Assembly (NCBI GenBank): GCA_046537975.1
Contig: JBKHJR010000040.1
Coordinates: forward strand, 1 to 25,022
Reading direction: 5' to 3'
Origin: JAWLDV01 sp046537975
Lineage (GTDB): Bacteria; Desulfobacterota; Desulfobulbia; Desulfobulbales; SURF-16
DNA length: 25,022 nt
Both the position numbers and the translations under genes were made by a program. Under the pieces are notes generated by a model. The model did not search any database and was not told where the DNA came from. It was given only the letters and a program-made list of their open reading frames with translations. Shown here in pieces: positions 1 to 7,610 of the stretch (positions within the stretch are counted from its first letter, which is position 1; each line of letters opens with the position of its first letter).

Positions 1-112
1 GGACTGCCGGATCCGGCCGAACTGCGGGGGCTGTCCGGCCATTACCTATAGTCACGGCCTTGACATCTTCCAGGACCGTGATCCCTTCTGCTATATAGAT
101 AGTCTGGAATAA
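1..112 (+). CDS. C-terminal end of a SPASM/radical SAM-like protein (partial)
   Basis: The frame starting at base 2 is open from the window edge to TAA at 110-112 and encodes about 36 residues. It contains a Cys-rich tail: C at residue 2, a C-G-G-C-P motif at about residues 8-12, and a final D-P-F-C close to the stop. This spacing (C, then CGGC, then DPFC) is typical of the C-terminal SPASM/twitch auxiliary Fe-S domain of radical SAM maturases. The start, the CX3CX2C core and most of the protein lie outside the window, so the exact family cannot be named. It is too short for an ORF caller that needs a start codon. The identification rests only on the Cys pattern. Confidence 0.55.
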   Translation, partial: DCRIRPNCGGCPAITYSHGLDIFQDRDPFCYIDSLE

Positions 113-309
113 TTCCTATAATCGCCGCAATACTCCCATGCCCATAGCTGGTCTTGATGTGCTTTTTTGTTTTTAATTATTTATCTTCTTAACTCAACTT
201 TCCGGGTTTATTTATCCCTTTGATAAAACATGAAAATTTTATGTAAAGTATGGTGCCTTACGGTTGGTATGTTCATTCAGGAACATTGTTTGGAAAGTTG
301 AGTCTTTAA
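113..309. other. Intergenic region between the SPASM-like gene and htpX
   Basis: AT-rich spacer between two genes that converge. No coding frame stands out. A short inverted repeat (ATGTTC 269-274 / GAACAT 281-286) is visible. A run of T near 165-175 follows no convincing stem, so no terminator for the upstream plus-strand gene is called. Confidence 0.4.
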
Positions 310-337
310 CAAAAAAAGAGCAGCCCCAAGGGACTGC
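310..337 (-). terminator. Rho-independent terminator of htpX
   Basis: Read on the minus strand, GCAGTCCC (337-330) and GGGGCTGC (327-320) form a GC-rich stem with a 2-3 nt loop and one bulged T. It is followed by TC and then seven T (317-311). The hairpin begins about 30 bases past the htpX stop, the expected place for its intrinsic terminator. Confidence 0.75.
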
Positions 338-367
338 CCTTTCAGATTTTTTAGGTAAAGGTTAAGA

Positions 368-1210
368 TTAACCGCTGAGCAGGCGTTTAATCCGATCCTG
401 GATGGGAGGATGGGTGGCGAACAGGCCTGCTATCTGGCCGCCTTTCAAGGGGTTGACGATGTACATCTGAGCGGTGGCCGGGTTAACCTTCATGGGATGA
501 TTGCGGTTCATGTTGTCAAGTTTGTCCAGGGCGCCGGCCAGGGAGCGGGGATGGCCGCAGATGGCGGCGCCTGTACTGTCCGCCAGATATTCCCTGCTTC
601 TGGAGATTGCCAGCTGGATCAGGGTGGCGGCCAGGGGGGCCACAATCATCATGACCAGGGCTCCCAGCATACCGCCGCCTCCTTCATCATCATCACTGCC
701 GAAACCGCCGAAGATCAGGGCCCACTGGGCCATAGTGGCGATATAACTGATGGCTCCGGCAATTACAGCGGCAATGGTGCTGATCAGGATATCCCGGTTT
801 TTGATATGGGCCATTTCATGGGCCAGCACTCCTTCCAGTTCATCCCTGTCCAATATCTGCATTATACCGGTGGTTACCGCCACTGCGGCATGATCAGGGT
901 TACGTCCCGTGGCAAAGGCGTTCGGGGTCTGGTTGTCCATAATATAGACTCTGGGTTTGGGCAGACCGGCCCGGCTTGCCAGGGAAGCCACCATATTATG
1001 AAGATCTGGGGCCTCCTCCGGACTGACTTCTCTGGCCTTACTCATGGCCAGGGCCATTTTGTCGCTGTACCAGTAGGCAAAGAAGTTCATGCCCAGGGCT
1101 AGGATAATGGCGATAAACATGCCGCTCTGGCCTCCCATGACCCGCCCTGCCACTAAGAAGATGGCAGTAAGGGCCGCCATCAGGATTCCTGTTTTAAATG
1201 TATTCAACAT
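368..1210 (-). CDS. htpX: Membrane zinc metalloprotease HtpX (M48)
   Basis: 280 aa, the normal size for HtpX, an inner-membrane protease that degrades misfolded membrane proteins under heat or envelope stress. The zinc-binding HEMAH motif is at residues 131-135. A second-helix Glu follows in the SREYLADS segment (about residues 205-212), the third zinc ligand of M48 enzymes. Two N-terminal membrane segments (about 7-27 and 30-47) and two further ones (about 143-167 and 183-203) flank the catalytic helix in the usual order. The start ATG is preceded by AGGAAAAGGA on the minus strand, an acceptable ribosome-binding site. It is monocistronic, with its own terminator downstream. A 10-bp inverted repeat (1262-1271 / 1288-1297) lies upstream and could be a regulatory site, but no HtpX regulator can be named from it. 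Confidence 0.95.
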   Translation of the reverse strand: MLNTFKTGILMAALTAIFLVAGRVMGGQSGMFIAIILALGMNFFAYWYSDKMALAMSKAREVSPEEAPDLHNMVASLASRAGLPKPRVYIMDNQTPNAFATGRNPDHAAVAVTTGIMQILDRDELEGVLAHEMAHIKNRDILISTIAAVIAGAISYIATMAQWALIFGGFGSDDDEGGGGMLGALVMMIVAPLAATLIQLAISRSREYLADSTGAAICGHPRSLAGALDKLDNMNRNHPMKVNPATAQMYIVNPLKGGQIAGLFATHPPIQDRIKRLLSG

Positions 1211-1261
1211 GTCCTTTTCCTCTCAAATTATCTGTGATTTGCAATTATTGTTCTCTTACTT

Positions 1262-1297
1262 TTCGGAACTGGTAAATCCGGTCTTTTCAGTTCCGAA
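1262..1297. repeat. 10-bp inverted repeat upstream of htpX
   Basis: TTCGGAACTG (1262-1271) and CAGTTCCGAA (1288-1297) are perfectly complementary with a 16-nt spacer. The repeat lies about 50 bases upstream of the htpX start and about 90 upstream of the first ars promoter. It could be an operator for the minus-strand gene or a hairpin. No regulator is identified. Confidence 0.5.
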
Positions 1298-1389
1298 ATA
1301 ATATATGCATTATTTGTCTTCTTGGCAAGGGAAGTCACACTGTTCTGATTCCATAATATCCCCGTTGCCGGCTGAAATGCCGGGCGGGG

Positions 1390-1418
1390 TTGACAGGCTG
1401 TATTTATATCACTATATT
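1390..1418 (+). promoter_or_regulatory. Sigma-70-type ars promoter, copy 1
   Basis: Consensus -35 TTGACA at 1390-1395, a 17-bp spacer and -10 TATATT at 1413-1418. It sits directly upstream of the truncated arsR and would transcribe the universal stress protein and acr3 genes. It overlaps a candidate ArsR operator. Confidence 0.8.
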
Positions 1419-1434
1419 GCTATTTAACGATATA
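1405..1434 (+). promoter_or_regulatory. Candidate ArsR operator, copy 1
   Basis: AT-rich imperfect dyad with outer arms TATATC (1405-1410) and GATATA (1429-1434). It covers the -10 box and the likely transcription start, the usual place for ArsR/SmtB repressor binding. It is identical to the second copy at 3336-3365, so the one intact ArsR could repress both promoters. This is inferred from position and symmetry only. Confidence 0.5.
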
Positions 1435-1466
1435 AGGAGTGCTTATGAAAAACTTTTGTCAAAACC

Positions 1467-1625
1467 ATGAAGGCCCTGTCCGACCCTAACCGGATCAAGA
1501 TCATCAAGATGCTGCAACGCCGGGAGATATGCGTCTGTGAAATCAAGGAGGCCCTGGGGCTGGCCAAGTCCACGGCCAGCAAGCATCTTAAGCTCCTGGA
1601 GGAGGCCGGTCTGAACGGCGCTTGA
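1467..1625 (+). pseudogene. Truncated arsR copy
   Basis: 52-codon remnant of an ArsR/SmtB repressor. It is nearly identical to the first 49 residues of the intact arsR at 3398, then diverges after EEAGL and ends at TGA 1623-1625 after the unrelated residues N-G-A. It keeps the C-V-C metal-binding motif (residues 22-24) and the STASKHL recognition helix. It lacks the beta-wing and the C-terminal dimerisation helix, so it is unlikely to work as a repressor. The Shine-Dalgarno at 1434-1439 is spaced for an ATG at 1445 that is out of frame, exactly as in the intact copy. Codon differences from the intact copy include M21I, Q34K and V43L, so this is a diverged copy, not a very recent exact duplication. 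Confidence 0.75.
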
Positions 1626-1648
1626 CTTAAATCATCGGGGGTTATCCA

Positions 1649-2143
1649 ATGATTCCAAAAATTGAAAAAATTTTGTATGCAACTGACTTTTCGACAAATT
1701 CACGTCTATCGATTGATTGGGCATTGGTCCTGGCCCGTAAGCACGGCGCCCGGCTGCTGGCCCTCAACGTGATAGAAGATGTAGCCGTCCGGGCACCCAG
1801 CATCCAGATGTATTTTTCCACGCAGGAGTGGGAAAAGATCAAAAAAAGAAACAAAGCCGAAGCTGTTGAACAGACAAGACAGCGGCTGCAGTCATTTTGC
1901 GATGATGTCCGGGACGATACCCCGGAATGCGAATATGTTGCCGATGAAATCCTCGTGCGCCGGGGTTCCCCTATAGAGGAAATCGTGGCGGCGGCAACGG
2001 AAAATAAGTGTGACATTATCATCCTGGGGACCACCGGAAGACACGGATTGACCGATGCCGTAATGGGATCCACCGCAAGGGGGGTTTTGCGGCGCAGCTC
2101 GATTCCCGTTCTGGCCGTTCCAGTGGAAAAACAACAGGACTGA
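1649..2143 (+). CDS. Universal stress protein (UspA family)
   Basis: 164 aa, the size of a single-domain Usp. The N-terminus KILYATDFS and the C-terminal ATP-binding signature G-T-T-G-R-H-G followed by M-G-S-T-A and S-S-I-P-V-L (about residues 126-158; G-x2-G-x9-G-S) are characteristic. Usp proteins bind ATP or act as stress-responsive regulators; the actual partner is unknown. The gene lies 23 bp after the truncated arsR and 86 bp before acr3, so it is probably transcribed from the first ars promoter and may be induced by arsenic. The start ATG follows a GGGGG-containing ribosome-binding site. A Usp between an arsR remnant and acr3 is an uncommon ars operon member. Confidence 0.9.
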   Translation: MIPKIEKILYATDFSTNSRLSIDWALVLARKHGARLLALNVIEDVAVRAPSIQMYFSTQEWEKIKKRNKAEAVEQTRQRLQSFCDDVRDDTPECEYVADEILVRRGSPIEEIVAAATENKCDIIILGTTGRHGLTDAVMGSTARGVLRRSSIPVLAVPVEKQQD

Positions 2144-2229
2144 AACCGGCACTGATACAAACACGAAGACTGACAGGCAGGGACCCATACATATATAAAA
2201 CTGGACACTGACAAAGGAGATATGAACCA

Positions 2230-3297
2230 ATGAACGAAAAACAGGAAAAAGTGATGGGACTCTGGGAAAGATATCTCACCCTGTGGGTGGCGCTTTGCAT
2301 GGCCGCCGGGATCCTGATCGGGTATGGGTTTCCCGGCATGGCCAATTTTATCGATTCGCTTTCCATCCAGCAGGTCAATATGCCCATCGGAATCCTGCTG
2401 TTTCTGATGATCTATCCCATTATGATTCAGATAGACTTCAAACAGGTGGTGGAGGCGGTAAAAGCCCCGAAGCCCGTATTGACCACCCTGATCTTCAATT
2501 GGGGCATCAAGCCCTTTACCATGACATTTTTCGCATGGCTGTTTATGACCCAGATCTGGACGCCGTTTATCACGCCGGAAATGGGGGCGGAGTACACAGC
2601 CGGCATGATTCTGCTGGGTATTGCCCCCTGTACCGCCATGGTGTTCGTCTGGAGCTACCTCTCCGGGGGGAACATGGGGCACACCCTGGTCATGGTGGCC
2701 ATCAATTCGCTGACCATGCTTATTCTGTATGCCCCGCTGGGCAACCTGCTTCTGGGTGTGGCCATGCCGATTCCTCTGGTGACGCTGGCCCTGACCGTTG
2801 GTGTGTACGTGGGCGTGCCGCTTGTGGCCGGCTATTTAACCCGGAAAATTCTGATCCGGCGAAAGGGAATGGACTGGTTTGAAAAAGTATACATCAAAAG
2901 CTGGGGAAGTGTTTCCCAGGTTGCCCTGCTTGTGACCCTGGTGGCCCTGTTTATGTTGCAGGGAGAGGTGATTATACAGCAGCCGCTGGTGATCGTGATG
3001 ATCGCCATCCCGCTGATCATCCAGACCTTTTTCATCTTTGGCCTTGCCTACCTGGCCTGCAAGCCCCTTGGCATTGTTTATGAAGACGCGGCGCCCACAT
3101 CCCAAATAGGCGCCTCCAACCATTTTGAGGTCGCCATTGCAGTTGCGTTGACCCTTTACGGCACCGGATCCGGGGCCGCGCTTGCAACCGTAGTGGGCGT
3201 TCTGATCGAAGTGCCGATCATGCTGGCCCTGGTTCGGTTCTGCCTGCGCACACGCGACTGGTTCCCCCGCGAGCCGGAAAAAGCCCCGGTTATGTAA
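2230..3297 (+). CDS. acr3: Arsenite efflux permease, ACR3 family
   Basis: 355 aa with about ten predicted membrane helices, the size and topology of Acr3-type arsenite/H+ antiporters (bile acid:Na+ symporter superfamily). The conserved transport Cys lies in GIAPCTAM (C134), and the family Glu lies in SNHFEVAIA near residue 300. It exports As(III) produced by the ArsC encoded downstream. AAGGAG at 2214-2219 is well spaced for ATG 2230. A first ATG at 2222 opens only a three-codon peptide whose TGA overlaps the real start region, so 2230 is chosen. It is co-directional with the Usp gene and is followed directly by the second ars promoter repeat. Confidence 0.93.
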   Translation: MNEKQEKVMGLWERYLTLWVALCMAAGILIGYGFPGMANFIDSLSIQQVNMPIGILLFLMIYPIMIQIDFKQVVEAVKAPKPVLTTLIFNWGIKPFTMTFFAWLFMTQIWTPFITPEMGAEYTAGMILLGIAPCTAMVFVWSYLSGGNMGHTLVMVAINSLTMLILYAPLGNLLLGVAMPIPLVTLALTVGVYVGVPLVAGYLTRKILIRRKGMDWFEKVYIKSWGSVSQVALLVTLVALFMLQGEVIIQQPLVIVMIAIPLIIQTFFIFGLAYLACKPLGIVYEDAAPTSQIGASNHFEVAIAVALTLYGTGSGAALATVVGVLIEVPIMLALVRFCLRTRDWFPREPEKAPVM

Positions 3298-3320
3298 CGC
3301 GGCTGAAATAGCGGGCGGGG

Positions 3321-3349
3321 TTGACAGGCTGTATTTATATCACTATATT
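3321..3349 (+). promoter_or_regulatory. Sigma-70-type ars promoter, copy 2
   Basis: TTGACA at 3321-3326, a 17-bp spacer and TATATT at 3344-3349, identical to copy 1. It would drive arsR, the permease, mini-thioredoxin, arsF, arsG and arsC. Confidence 0.8.
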
Positions 3350-3365
3350 GCTATTTAACGATATA
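3336..3365 (+). promoter_or_regulatory. Candidate ArsR operator, copy 2
   Basis: Dyad TATATC (3336-3341) / GATATA (3360-3365) overlapping the -10 box and the start of transcription, identical to copy 1. It ends immediately before the AAGGAG ribosome-binding site. The operator role is inferred from position and symmetry. Confidence 0.5.
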
Positions 3366-3397
3366 AGGAGTGCTTATGAAAAACTTTTGTCAAAACC

Positions 3398-3721
3398 ATG
3401 AAGGCCCTGTCCGACCCTAACCGGATCAAGATCATCAAGATGCTGCAGCGCCGGGAGATGTGCGTCTGCGAAATCAAGGAGGCCCTGGGACTGGCCCAGT
3501 CCACGGCCAGCAAGCATCTGAAGGTCCTGGAGGAGGCCGGTCTGATAACCTTTTACAAAAAAGGACTGTGGGTCAACTATACCCTCAGCAACGGCAGCAC
3601 CAGTAAATACGCCGCCAGCCTCCTTGGGGATCTGAGGCACTGGCTGGAGGATGATCCGGATATCGTCAAGCTCCTGGAGCGCCTACCTGATATCCGCCGG
3701 GAAGATATCTGCGGCAGATAA
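3398..3721 (+). CDS. arsR: ArsR-family arsenic-responsive repressor
   Basis: 107 aa winged-helix repressor. The As(III)-binding C-V-C motif is at residues 22-24, the recognition helix S-T-A-S-K-H-L at about 35-41, the beta-wing at about 50-66 and a C-terminal helix follows. It should repress both copies of the ars promoter until arsenite binds. The start is odd: AAGGAG (3365-3370) is ideally spaced for ATG 3376, but that ATG is in another frame and stops after 14 codons at TAA 3418-3420. Removing one A from the five-A run at 3379-3383 would give an N-terminus MKTFVKTMKAL, more like family members. As written, the repressor must start at ATG 3398 with no good Shine-Dalgarno, or be reached by reinitiation or slippage. 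Confidence 0.9.
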   Translation: MKALSDPNRIKIIKMLQRREMCVCEIKEALGLAQSTASKHLKVLEEAGLITFYKKGLWVNYTLSNGSTSKYAASLLGDLRHWLEDDPDIVKLLERLPDIRREDICGR

Positions 3722-3771
3722 TTTTTGTTTCGGCTTATTGCTGTGGCGATATATCGATTTAGGAGAATCTG

Positions 3772-4941
3772 ATGAAAGAAACCACCAAGCTGAGTCTGTT
3801 AGTCGCCGCCTTCCTGGCGGCCTATTTTATTCCCTGGGACCATCCGCTTATCCGTAATGCCGGTCTTGAGGCTTTTATGATGGTTCAGGAATATGCCCGC
3901 AAGCACGTCCTGACCTGCCTTATTCCGGCATTTTTCATTGCCGGGGCCATTGGTGTTTTTGTCTCCCAGGCCGCGGTTCTTAAGTATTTCGGGGCCGGGG
4001 CCAAAAAAATTCTGGCCTATTCCGTGGCCTCGGTTTCAGGGACGGTGCTGGCGGTCTGTTCCTGTACGGTTCTCCCTCTTTTCACCGGGATTTACAGCCG
4101 GGGAGCCGGAATCGGACCAGCTACCGCCTTTCTTTATTCAGGTCCCGCCATTAATGTCTTAGCTATTGTCCTCACCGCCCGGGTTCTGGGTTGGCAGCTC
4201 GGTTTGGCCCGGGCAGTCGGCGCTGTGGTTTTCGCTGTAATCATCGGCCTGTTGATGGCCCTTATCTTCCGAAAAGATGATGCTGCCCGTCAGACCGGGG
4301 AATTCCACTATCCTGAGGAGGAACACGAACGATCCCTGGGCCAGAATGCCTTTTTTCTGGCCATTATGGTCCTGATCCTGATCTTCGCCGCTTTTGCCCG
4401 GCCCGGACCTGAAGCCAGTTTTATCTGGCAGACCGTTTTTACCTGGAAATGGGGGATAACCCTGGCTCTGCTTGCCATCCTGGCTATTGTTCTTAAAACC
4501 TGGTTCAGCCGGGATGAACTCCTGGACTGGCTGGATTCCACCTGGGGTTTTGTGAAGCAGATTTTCCCCCTTCTTTTCATCGGAGTGATCGCCGCCGGTT
4601 TCCTGCTGGGGCGTCCCGGCCACACCGCCCTTATTCCGGAAAAATACATAGCTGCCCTGGTCGGGGGTAATTCGCTAACCGCCAACCTCTTTGCCTCCCT
4701 GGCCGGGGCCTTGATGTACTTCGCCACTCTGACGGAAGTGCCCATACTCCAGGGTCTGCTTGGCTCAGGGATGGGACAGGGCCCTGCCTTGGCTCTGCTT
4801 CTGGCTGGTCCGGCCCTGTCCCTGCCCAATATGATCGTGATCGGAGGGGTGCTGGGAGTCCGTAAAACCGGGGTTTTTGTGGTGATCGTGGTGGCAATGT
4901 CAACTATGGCCGGGATGATTTACGGGGCATTTTTTGGTTGA
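3772..4941 (+). CDS. COG0701 permease (ArsP/DUF318-like), putative arsenical exporter
   Basis: 389 aa, strongly hydrophobic, with about eight to ten membrane helices in two halves. A loop of about residues 165-185 carries charged DDAAR and EEEHERS segments. The first half has the paired-Cys motif V-C-S-C-T-V-L-P-L-F followed by G-P-A-I-N; the second repeats an A-G-P-A-L-S-L-P-N element, typical of the COG0701/DUF318 permease family that includes the organoarsenical exporter ArsP. The ribosome-binding site AGGAG is 6 bases before the ATG. It follows arsR by 50 bases and starts a run of redox and transport genes, so a role in arsenic export is likely. The precise substrate (As(III), methyl- or aromatic arsenical, other metal) cannot be read from the sequence. 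Confidence 0.88.
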   Translation: MKETTKLSLLVAAFLAAYFIPWDHPLIRNAGLEAFMMVQEYARKHVLTCLIPAFFIAGAIGVFVSQAAVLKYFGAGAKKILAYSVASVSGTVLAVCSCTVLPLFTGIYSRGAGIGPATAFLYSGPAINVLAIVLTARVLGWQLGLARAVGAVVFAVIIGLLMALIFRKDDAARQTGEFHYPEEEHERSLGQNAFFLAIMVLILIFAAFARPGPEASFIWQTVFTWKWGITLALLAILAIVLKTWFSRDELLDWLDSTWGFVKQIFPLLFIGVIAAGFLLGRPGHTALIPEKYIAALVGGNSLTANLFASLAGALMYFATLTEVPILQGLLGSGMGQGPALALLLAGPALSLPNMIVIGGVLGVRKTGVFVVIVVAMSTMAGMIYGAFFG

Positions 4942-5051
4942 TCAAGCTCAACCTGAATCAAAGGTGTTATAATAAATATATGGATGGTTATTACAGTTGG
5001 CCCCTGAAAGATCTTTCATGTTGAATATAAGAATCTAAGCGAGGTAATACT

Positions 5052-5282
5052 ATGGATATCAAAGTACTTGGTCCGGGCTGCCGGAAATGCAAGCAGACGG
5101 AAGAAGTGGTCAGGGAGGCGGTGACAGAAGCCGGAGTGGACGCTGAAGTTACCAAGGTAAGCGATATGATGGAGATCGCCTCTTACGGGGTGATGGGAAC
5201 ACCTGGCGTGGTGGTGGACGGCGAGGTCAAATGTGTGGGAAAGGTCCCCAAAAAACAGGAAGTACTGGACTGGCTCAAGTAG
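5052..5282 (+). CDS. Mini-thioredoxin (redox-active disulfide protein family)
   Basis: 76 aa, a stand-alone thioredoxin-fold domain without extensions. The active site is C10-R-K-C13 after L-G-P-G, the cis-Pro is in G-T-P-G-V, and a further Cys occurs in V-K-C-V-G. This size and CxxC spacing match the small TM0996/MTH895-like thioredoxin family. GAGG precedes the ATG. Its place in an operon with a thioredoxin-coupled ArsC suggests that it recycles the oxidised reductase or hands electrons to ArsF/ArsG. That is an inference from context. The 110-bp gap before it shows TATAAT at 4968-4973 but no matched -35. Confidence 0.9.
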   Translation: MDIKVLGPGCRKCKQTEEVVREAVTEAGVDAEVTKVSDMMEIASYGVMGTPGVVVDGEVKCVGKVPKKQEVLDWLK

Positions 5283-5352
5283 GGTGTCCTTTACTGGAAA
5301 TTTGATTGCCCCGGATTAAAATAATTCCGGCTGAATAGTTAGGGAGTAATAT

Positions 5353-5808
5353 ATGAAAGCACCCAGGATAAGAATCTGCCTGATTCTGTTTTTAACCTTT
5401 GTTTTTCTGAATTCCGGCATTATTTCCGGATTTGCCGCAGCCGATCATGAAAATTCGACTGCTTCCGAGTCCGGGGATTACATCGTCTATTATTTTCACA
5501 CCGACTATCGCTGCAGTTCCTGCGAGCGTATTGAAGAATGGTCCGAAGATGCTGTTAAGTCGGGATTTGCCCGGGCTCTCCAGGAAGACCGTCTGCAATG
5601 GCAGGTGCACAATGTGGACAGGCAGGAGTATAAACATTTTGTCAGGGATTTCGACCTTTACACTAAATCCCTGGTCATTGTGGAGCAGGAGGATGGCGAG
5701 CCGGTGCGCTGGAAGAATCTGGACCAGGTCTGGCAGCTCCTGCGCAACAAGGAGAAGTTTACCGAATACGTCCAGTCGGAAATCAAGGCCTTTATGGAGA
5801 AAAACTGA
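5353..5808 (+). CDS. arsF: ArsF-family thioredoxin-fold exported protein
   Basis: 151 aa. An N-terminal hydrophobic signal or anchor segment (about residues 8-30) is followed by a thioredoxin-like domain with Y-F-H-T-D and the C-S-S-C motif at about residues 55-58. It matches the family annotated as 'nitrophenyl compound nitroreductase subunit ArsF', which is found next to ArsG. The protein probably works on the periplasmic face with the ArsG membrane partner in handling aromatic arsenicals; the biochemistry is taken from the family. GGAG lies 6 bases before the ATG. The stop TGA overlaps the arsG ATG by one base, indicating translational coupling. Confidence 0.85.
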   Translation: MKAPRIRICLILFLTFVFLNSGIISGFAAADHENSTASESGDYIVYYFHTDYRCSSCERIEEWSEDAVKSGFARALQEDRLQWQVHNVDRQEYKHFVRDFDLYTKSLVIVEQEDGEPVRWKNLDQVWQLLRNKEKFTEYVQSEIKAFMEKN

Positions 5809-6497
5809 TGGATCTTTTCGCCCTGCCGGTGATCTCCGCCCTCTGGTTCGGTATTCTGACCTCCATATCGCCCTGTCCCCTGGCAACCAATATTGCGGCA
5901 ACCACCTATATAGGCAAGGAGATCAAGTCCAGGTACGGGACCATCCTGGCCGGAACAGCCTATGCCTTGGGGCGGATACTGGCTTATATTTTTCTTACCC
6001 TGATTATTGTCAGCGGCCTGTTCTCCATTCCCGGGGTCTCCATGTTTCTCCAGGAGCAGATGAACCGGATCCTGGGGCCGGTCCTTATTATTGCCGGCCT
6101 TTTTATCCTGGATGTTGTACATCTAAACCTGCCCGGAATGCGGCTCAGCAGGAACCTGACCGAACGTCTGGGCAGCAGGGGGGGAATCGGAGCAATACTC
6201 CTGGGATTTCTTTTTGCCCTGACCTTTTGCCCCATCTCAGCCGCCCTTTTTTTCGGCAGTGTTATTCCCCTGGCTCTTAAATATCAGTCCGGGCTGGTAC
6301 TTCCTTTTTCTTACGGGGTGGGAACAGCTCTGCCGGTGATCGGCTTTGCCCTGGTCCTGGGCCACGGCAGCCGCCTGGCCTCCCGGTTTGTCAAGGGAAT
6401 AACGGTCCTGGAAGGCTATCTGCGGCGCCTGACCGCCGTGGTCTTTATAGGTATCGGCGGTTACTTTACCCTGAAATACCTGTTGGAGGTAGTTTAA
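5808..6497 (+). CDS. arsG: ArsG-family aromatic arsenical efflux permease (CcdA/DsbD-like)
   Basis: 229 aa, about six membrane helices. The first helix ends in S-P-C-P-L-A-T-N (C23), the hallmark CP motif of the CcdA/DsbD fold. A second conserved F-C-P-I-S-A-A-L-F-F element lies near residue 140, also a CP pair. These two Cys are the redox pair of the superfamily. The start overlaps the arsF stop and the stop abuts the arsC GTG, so arsF-arsG-arsC form one tight unit. The family is described as exporting aromatic amino-arsenicals. An alternative reading, as a thiol electron conduit feeding ArsF like CcdA, fits the same sequence. Confidence 0.85.
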   Translation: MDLFALPVISALWFGILTSISPCPLATNIAATTYIGKEIKSRYGTILAGTAYALGRILAYIFLTLIIVSGLFSIPGVSMFLQEQMNRILGPVLIIAGLFILDVVHLNLPGMRLSRNLTERLGSRGGIGAILLGFLFALTFCPISAALFFGSVIPLALKYQSGLVLPFSYGVGTALPVIGFALVLGHGSRLASRFVKGITVLEGYLRRLTAVVFIGIGGYFTLKYLLEVV

Positions 6498-6941
<444 letters not shown>

Positions 6942-7013
6942 AAATCTTTCGAAGGGAGAGTGACTAATTGCGGAATTGACCGGCAGTTGAGTGGAAAGTA
7001 CCCCGCTGTCTGT

Positions 7014-7610
7014 TCATAATTGAGAATTTTTAGCCTTTTTGAGAAGCATTTGTTTTACCAGGCGGAAGTCTTGGTATATCCCTTTTTTCGGTTCCGGAAA
7101 GCGCATGGCTGCCGCGGGATGATAAGTAGGAACGAAGATTCTGTCTTCCAGCTCCCGGACCTGTCCATGTAATTTGCGCAAGGTTTTATTATCTTGGAGA
7201 ACCCACCTGACAGGAATTTTTCCCAGCAGAATTACGATTTCCGGATTGACCAGCTTGATCTGTTCTCCAAGCCATAATTTTCCGCAGGTCTCCATTTCCT
7301 CATCACGCGGGTTGCGGTTCTTCGGAGGCCGGCACTTGACTATGCTGGTTATATAAACCTCCTTGCGCACCCAGCCCATTTCAGCGAAAAGTTCATTCAG
7401 AAAGTAACCGGATCGCCCGCAGAACGGCCTGCCCAGCTCATCTTCCCGGGCGCCGGGAGCCTCGCCGATCAGCATCAGCCGGGCCTCCGGGCTACCTTCA
7501 CCGGGCACGGCCCGAGTGCGGCTGCGATGGAGGGGGCAGGCGGTACAGACACGGATCCGTTCGTGGATCTTCTCTATCTGCCGAAAATAACAGGTCGAAA
7601 GGGGAGTCAT
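7014..7610 (-). CDS. Uracil-DNA glycosylase, family 4 (Fe-S)
   Basis: 198 aa, the usual length of family-4 UDG. It removes uracil from DNA during base-excision repair. Four Cys suited to the [4Fe-4S] cluster are C22 and C25 (V-C-T-A-C-P-L) and C93 and C109. Motif I G-E-A-P-G-A-R-E-D is at 49-57 and motif III H-P-A-A-A near residue 163. The ATG-proximal Cys (C7) is outside the cluster set. The gene is transcribed away from glnA by 160 bases in the same direction; no strong terminator separates them. It is a housekeeping gene that converges with arsC. Confidence 0.9.
   Translation of the reverse strand: MTPLSTCYFRQIEKIHERIRVCTACPLHRSRTRAVPGEGSPEARLMLIGEAPGAREDELGRPFCGRSGYFLNELFAEMGWVRKEVYITSIVKCRPPKNRNPRDEEMETCGKLWLGEQIKLVNPEIVILLGKIPVRWVLQDNKTLRKLHGQVRELEDRIFVPTYHPAAAMRFPEPKKGIYQDFRLVKQMLLKKAKNSQL

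Larger units (their letters stand above)
1369..1614 (+). repeat. Direct repeat, copy 1: ars promoter plus 5' part of arsR
   Basis: 246 bp matching 3300-3545 at a constant offset of 1931 bases, with about 9 substitutions and no indels. The promoter, leader and first 15 or so arsR codons are identical. The differences cluster near the left end and in the later arsR codons, mostly at third positions. Similarity stops at 1614, inside the arsR coding sequence. Confidence 0.9.
3300..3545 (+). repeat. Direct repeat, copy 2: ars promoter plus 5' part of arsR
   Basis: Second copy of the 246-bp repeat at 1369-1614. It begins three bases after the acr3 stop and runs through promoter, leader and the first 49 codons of the intact arsR. 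The two copies bracket the usp-acr3 pair, so homologous recombination between them would excise usp-acr3 and leave a single complete arsR operon. Confidence 0.9.

Noticed and set aside
1642..2682. 346-codon minus-strand frame across usp and acr3
   Set aside because: Covers two well-supported plus-strand genes and encodes low-complexity, His/Cys-rich sequence.
4936..4973. Internal promoter before the mini-thioredoxin gene (TATAAT at 4968)
   Set aside because: The only TTGA-like -35 is 24 bp away, too far, and no better -35 lies at 16-18 bp. The dyad at 4936-4953 has no T-run for a terminator.
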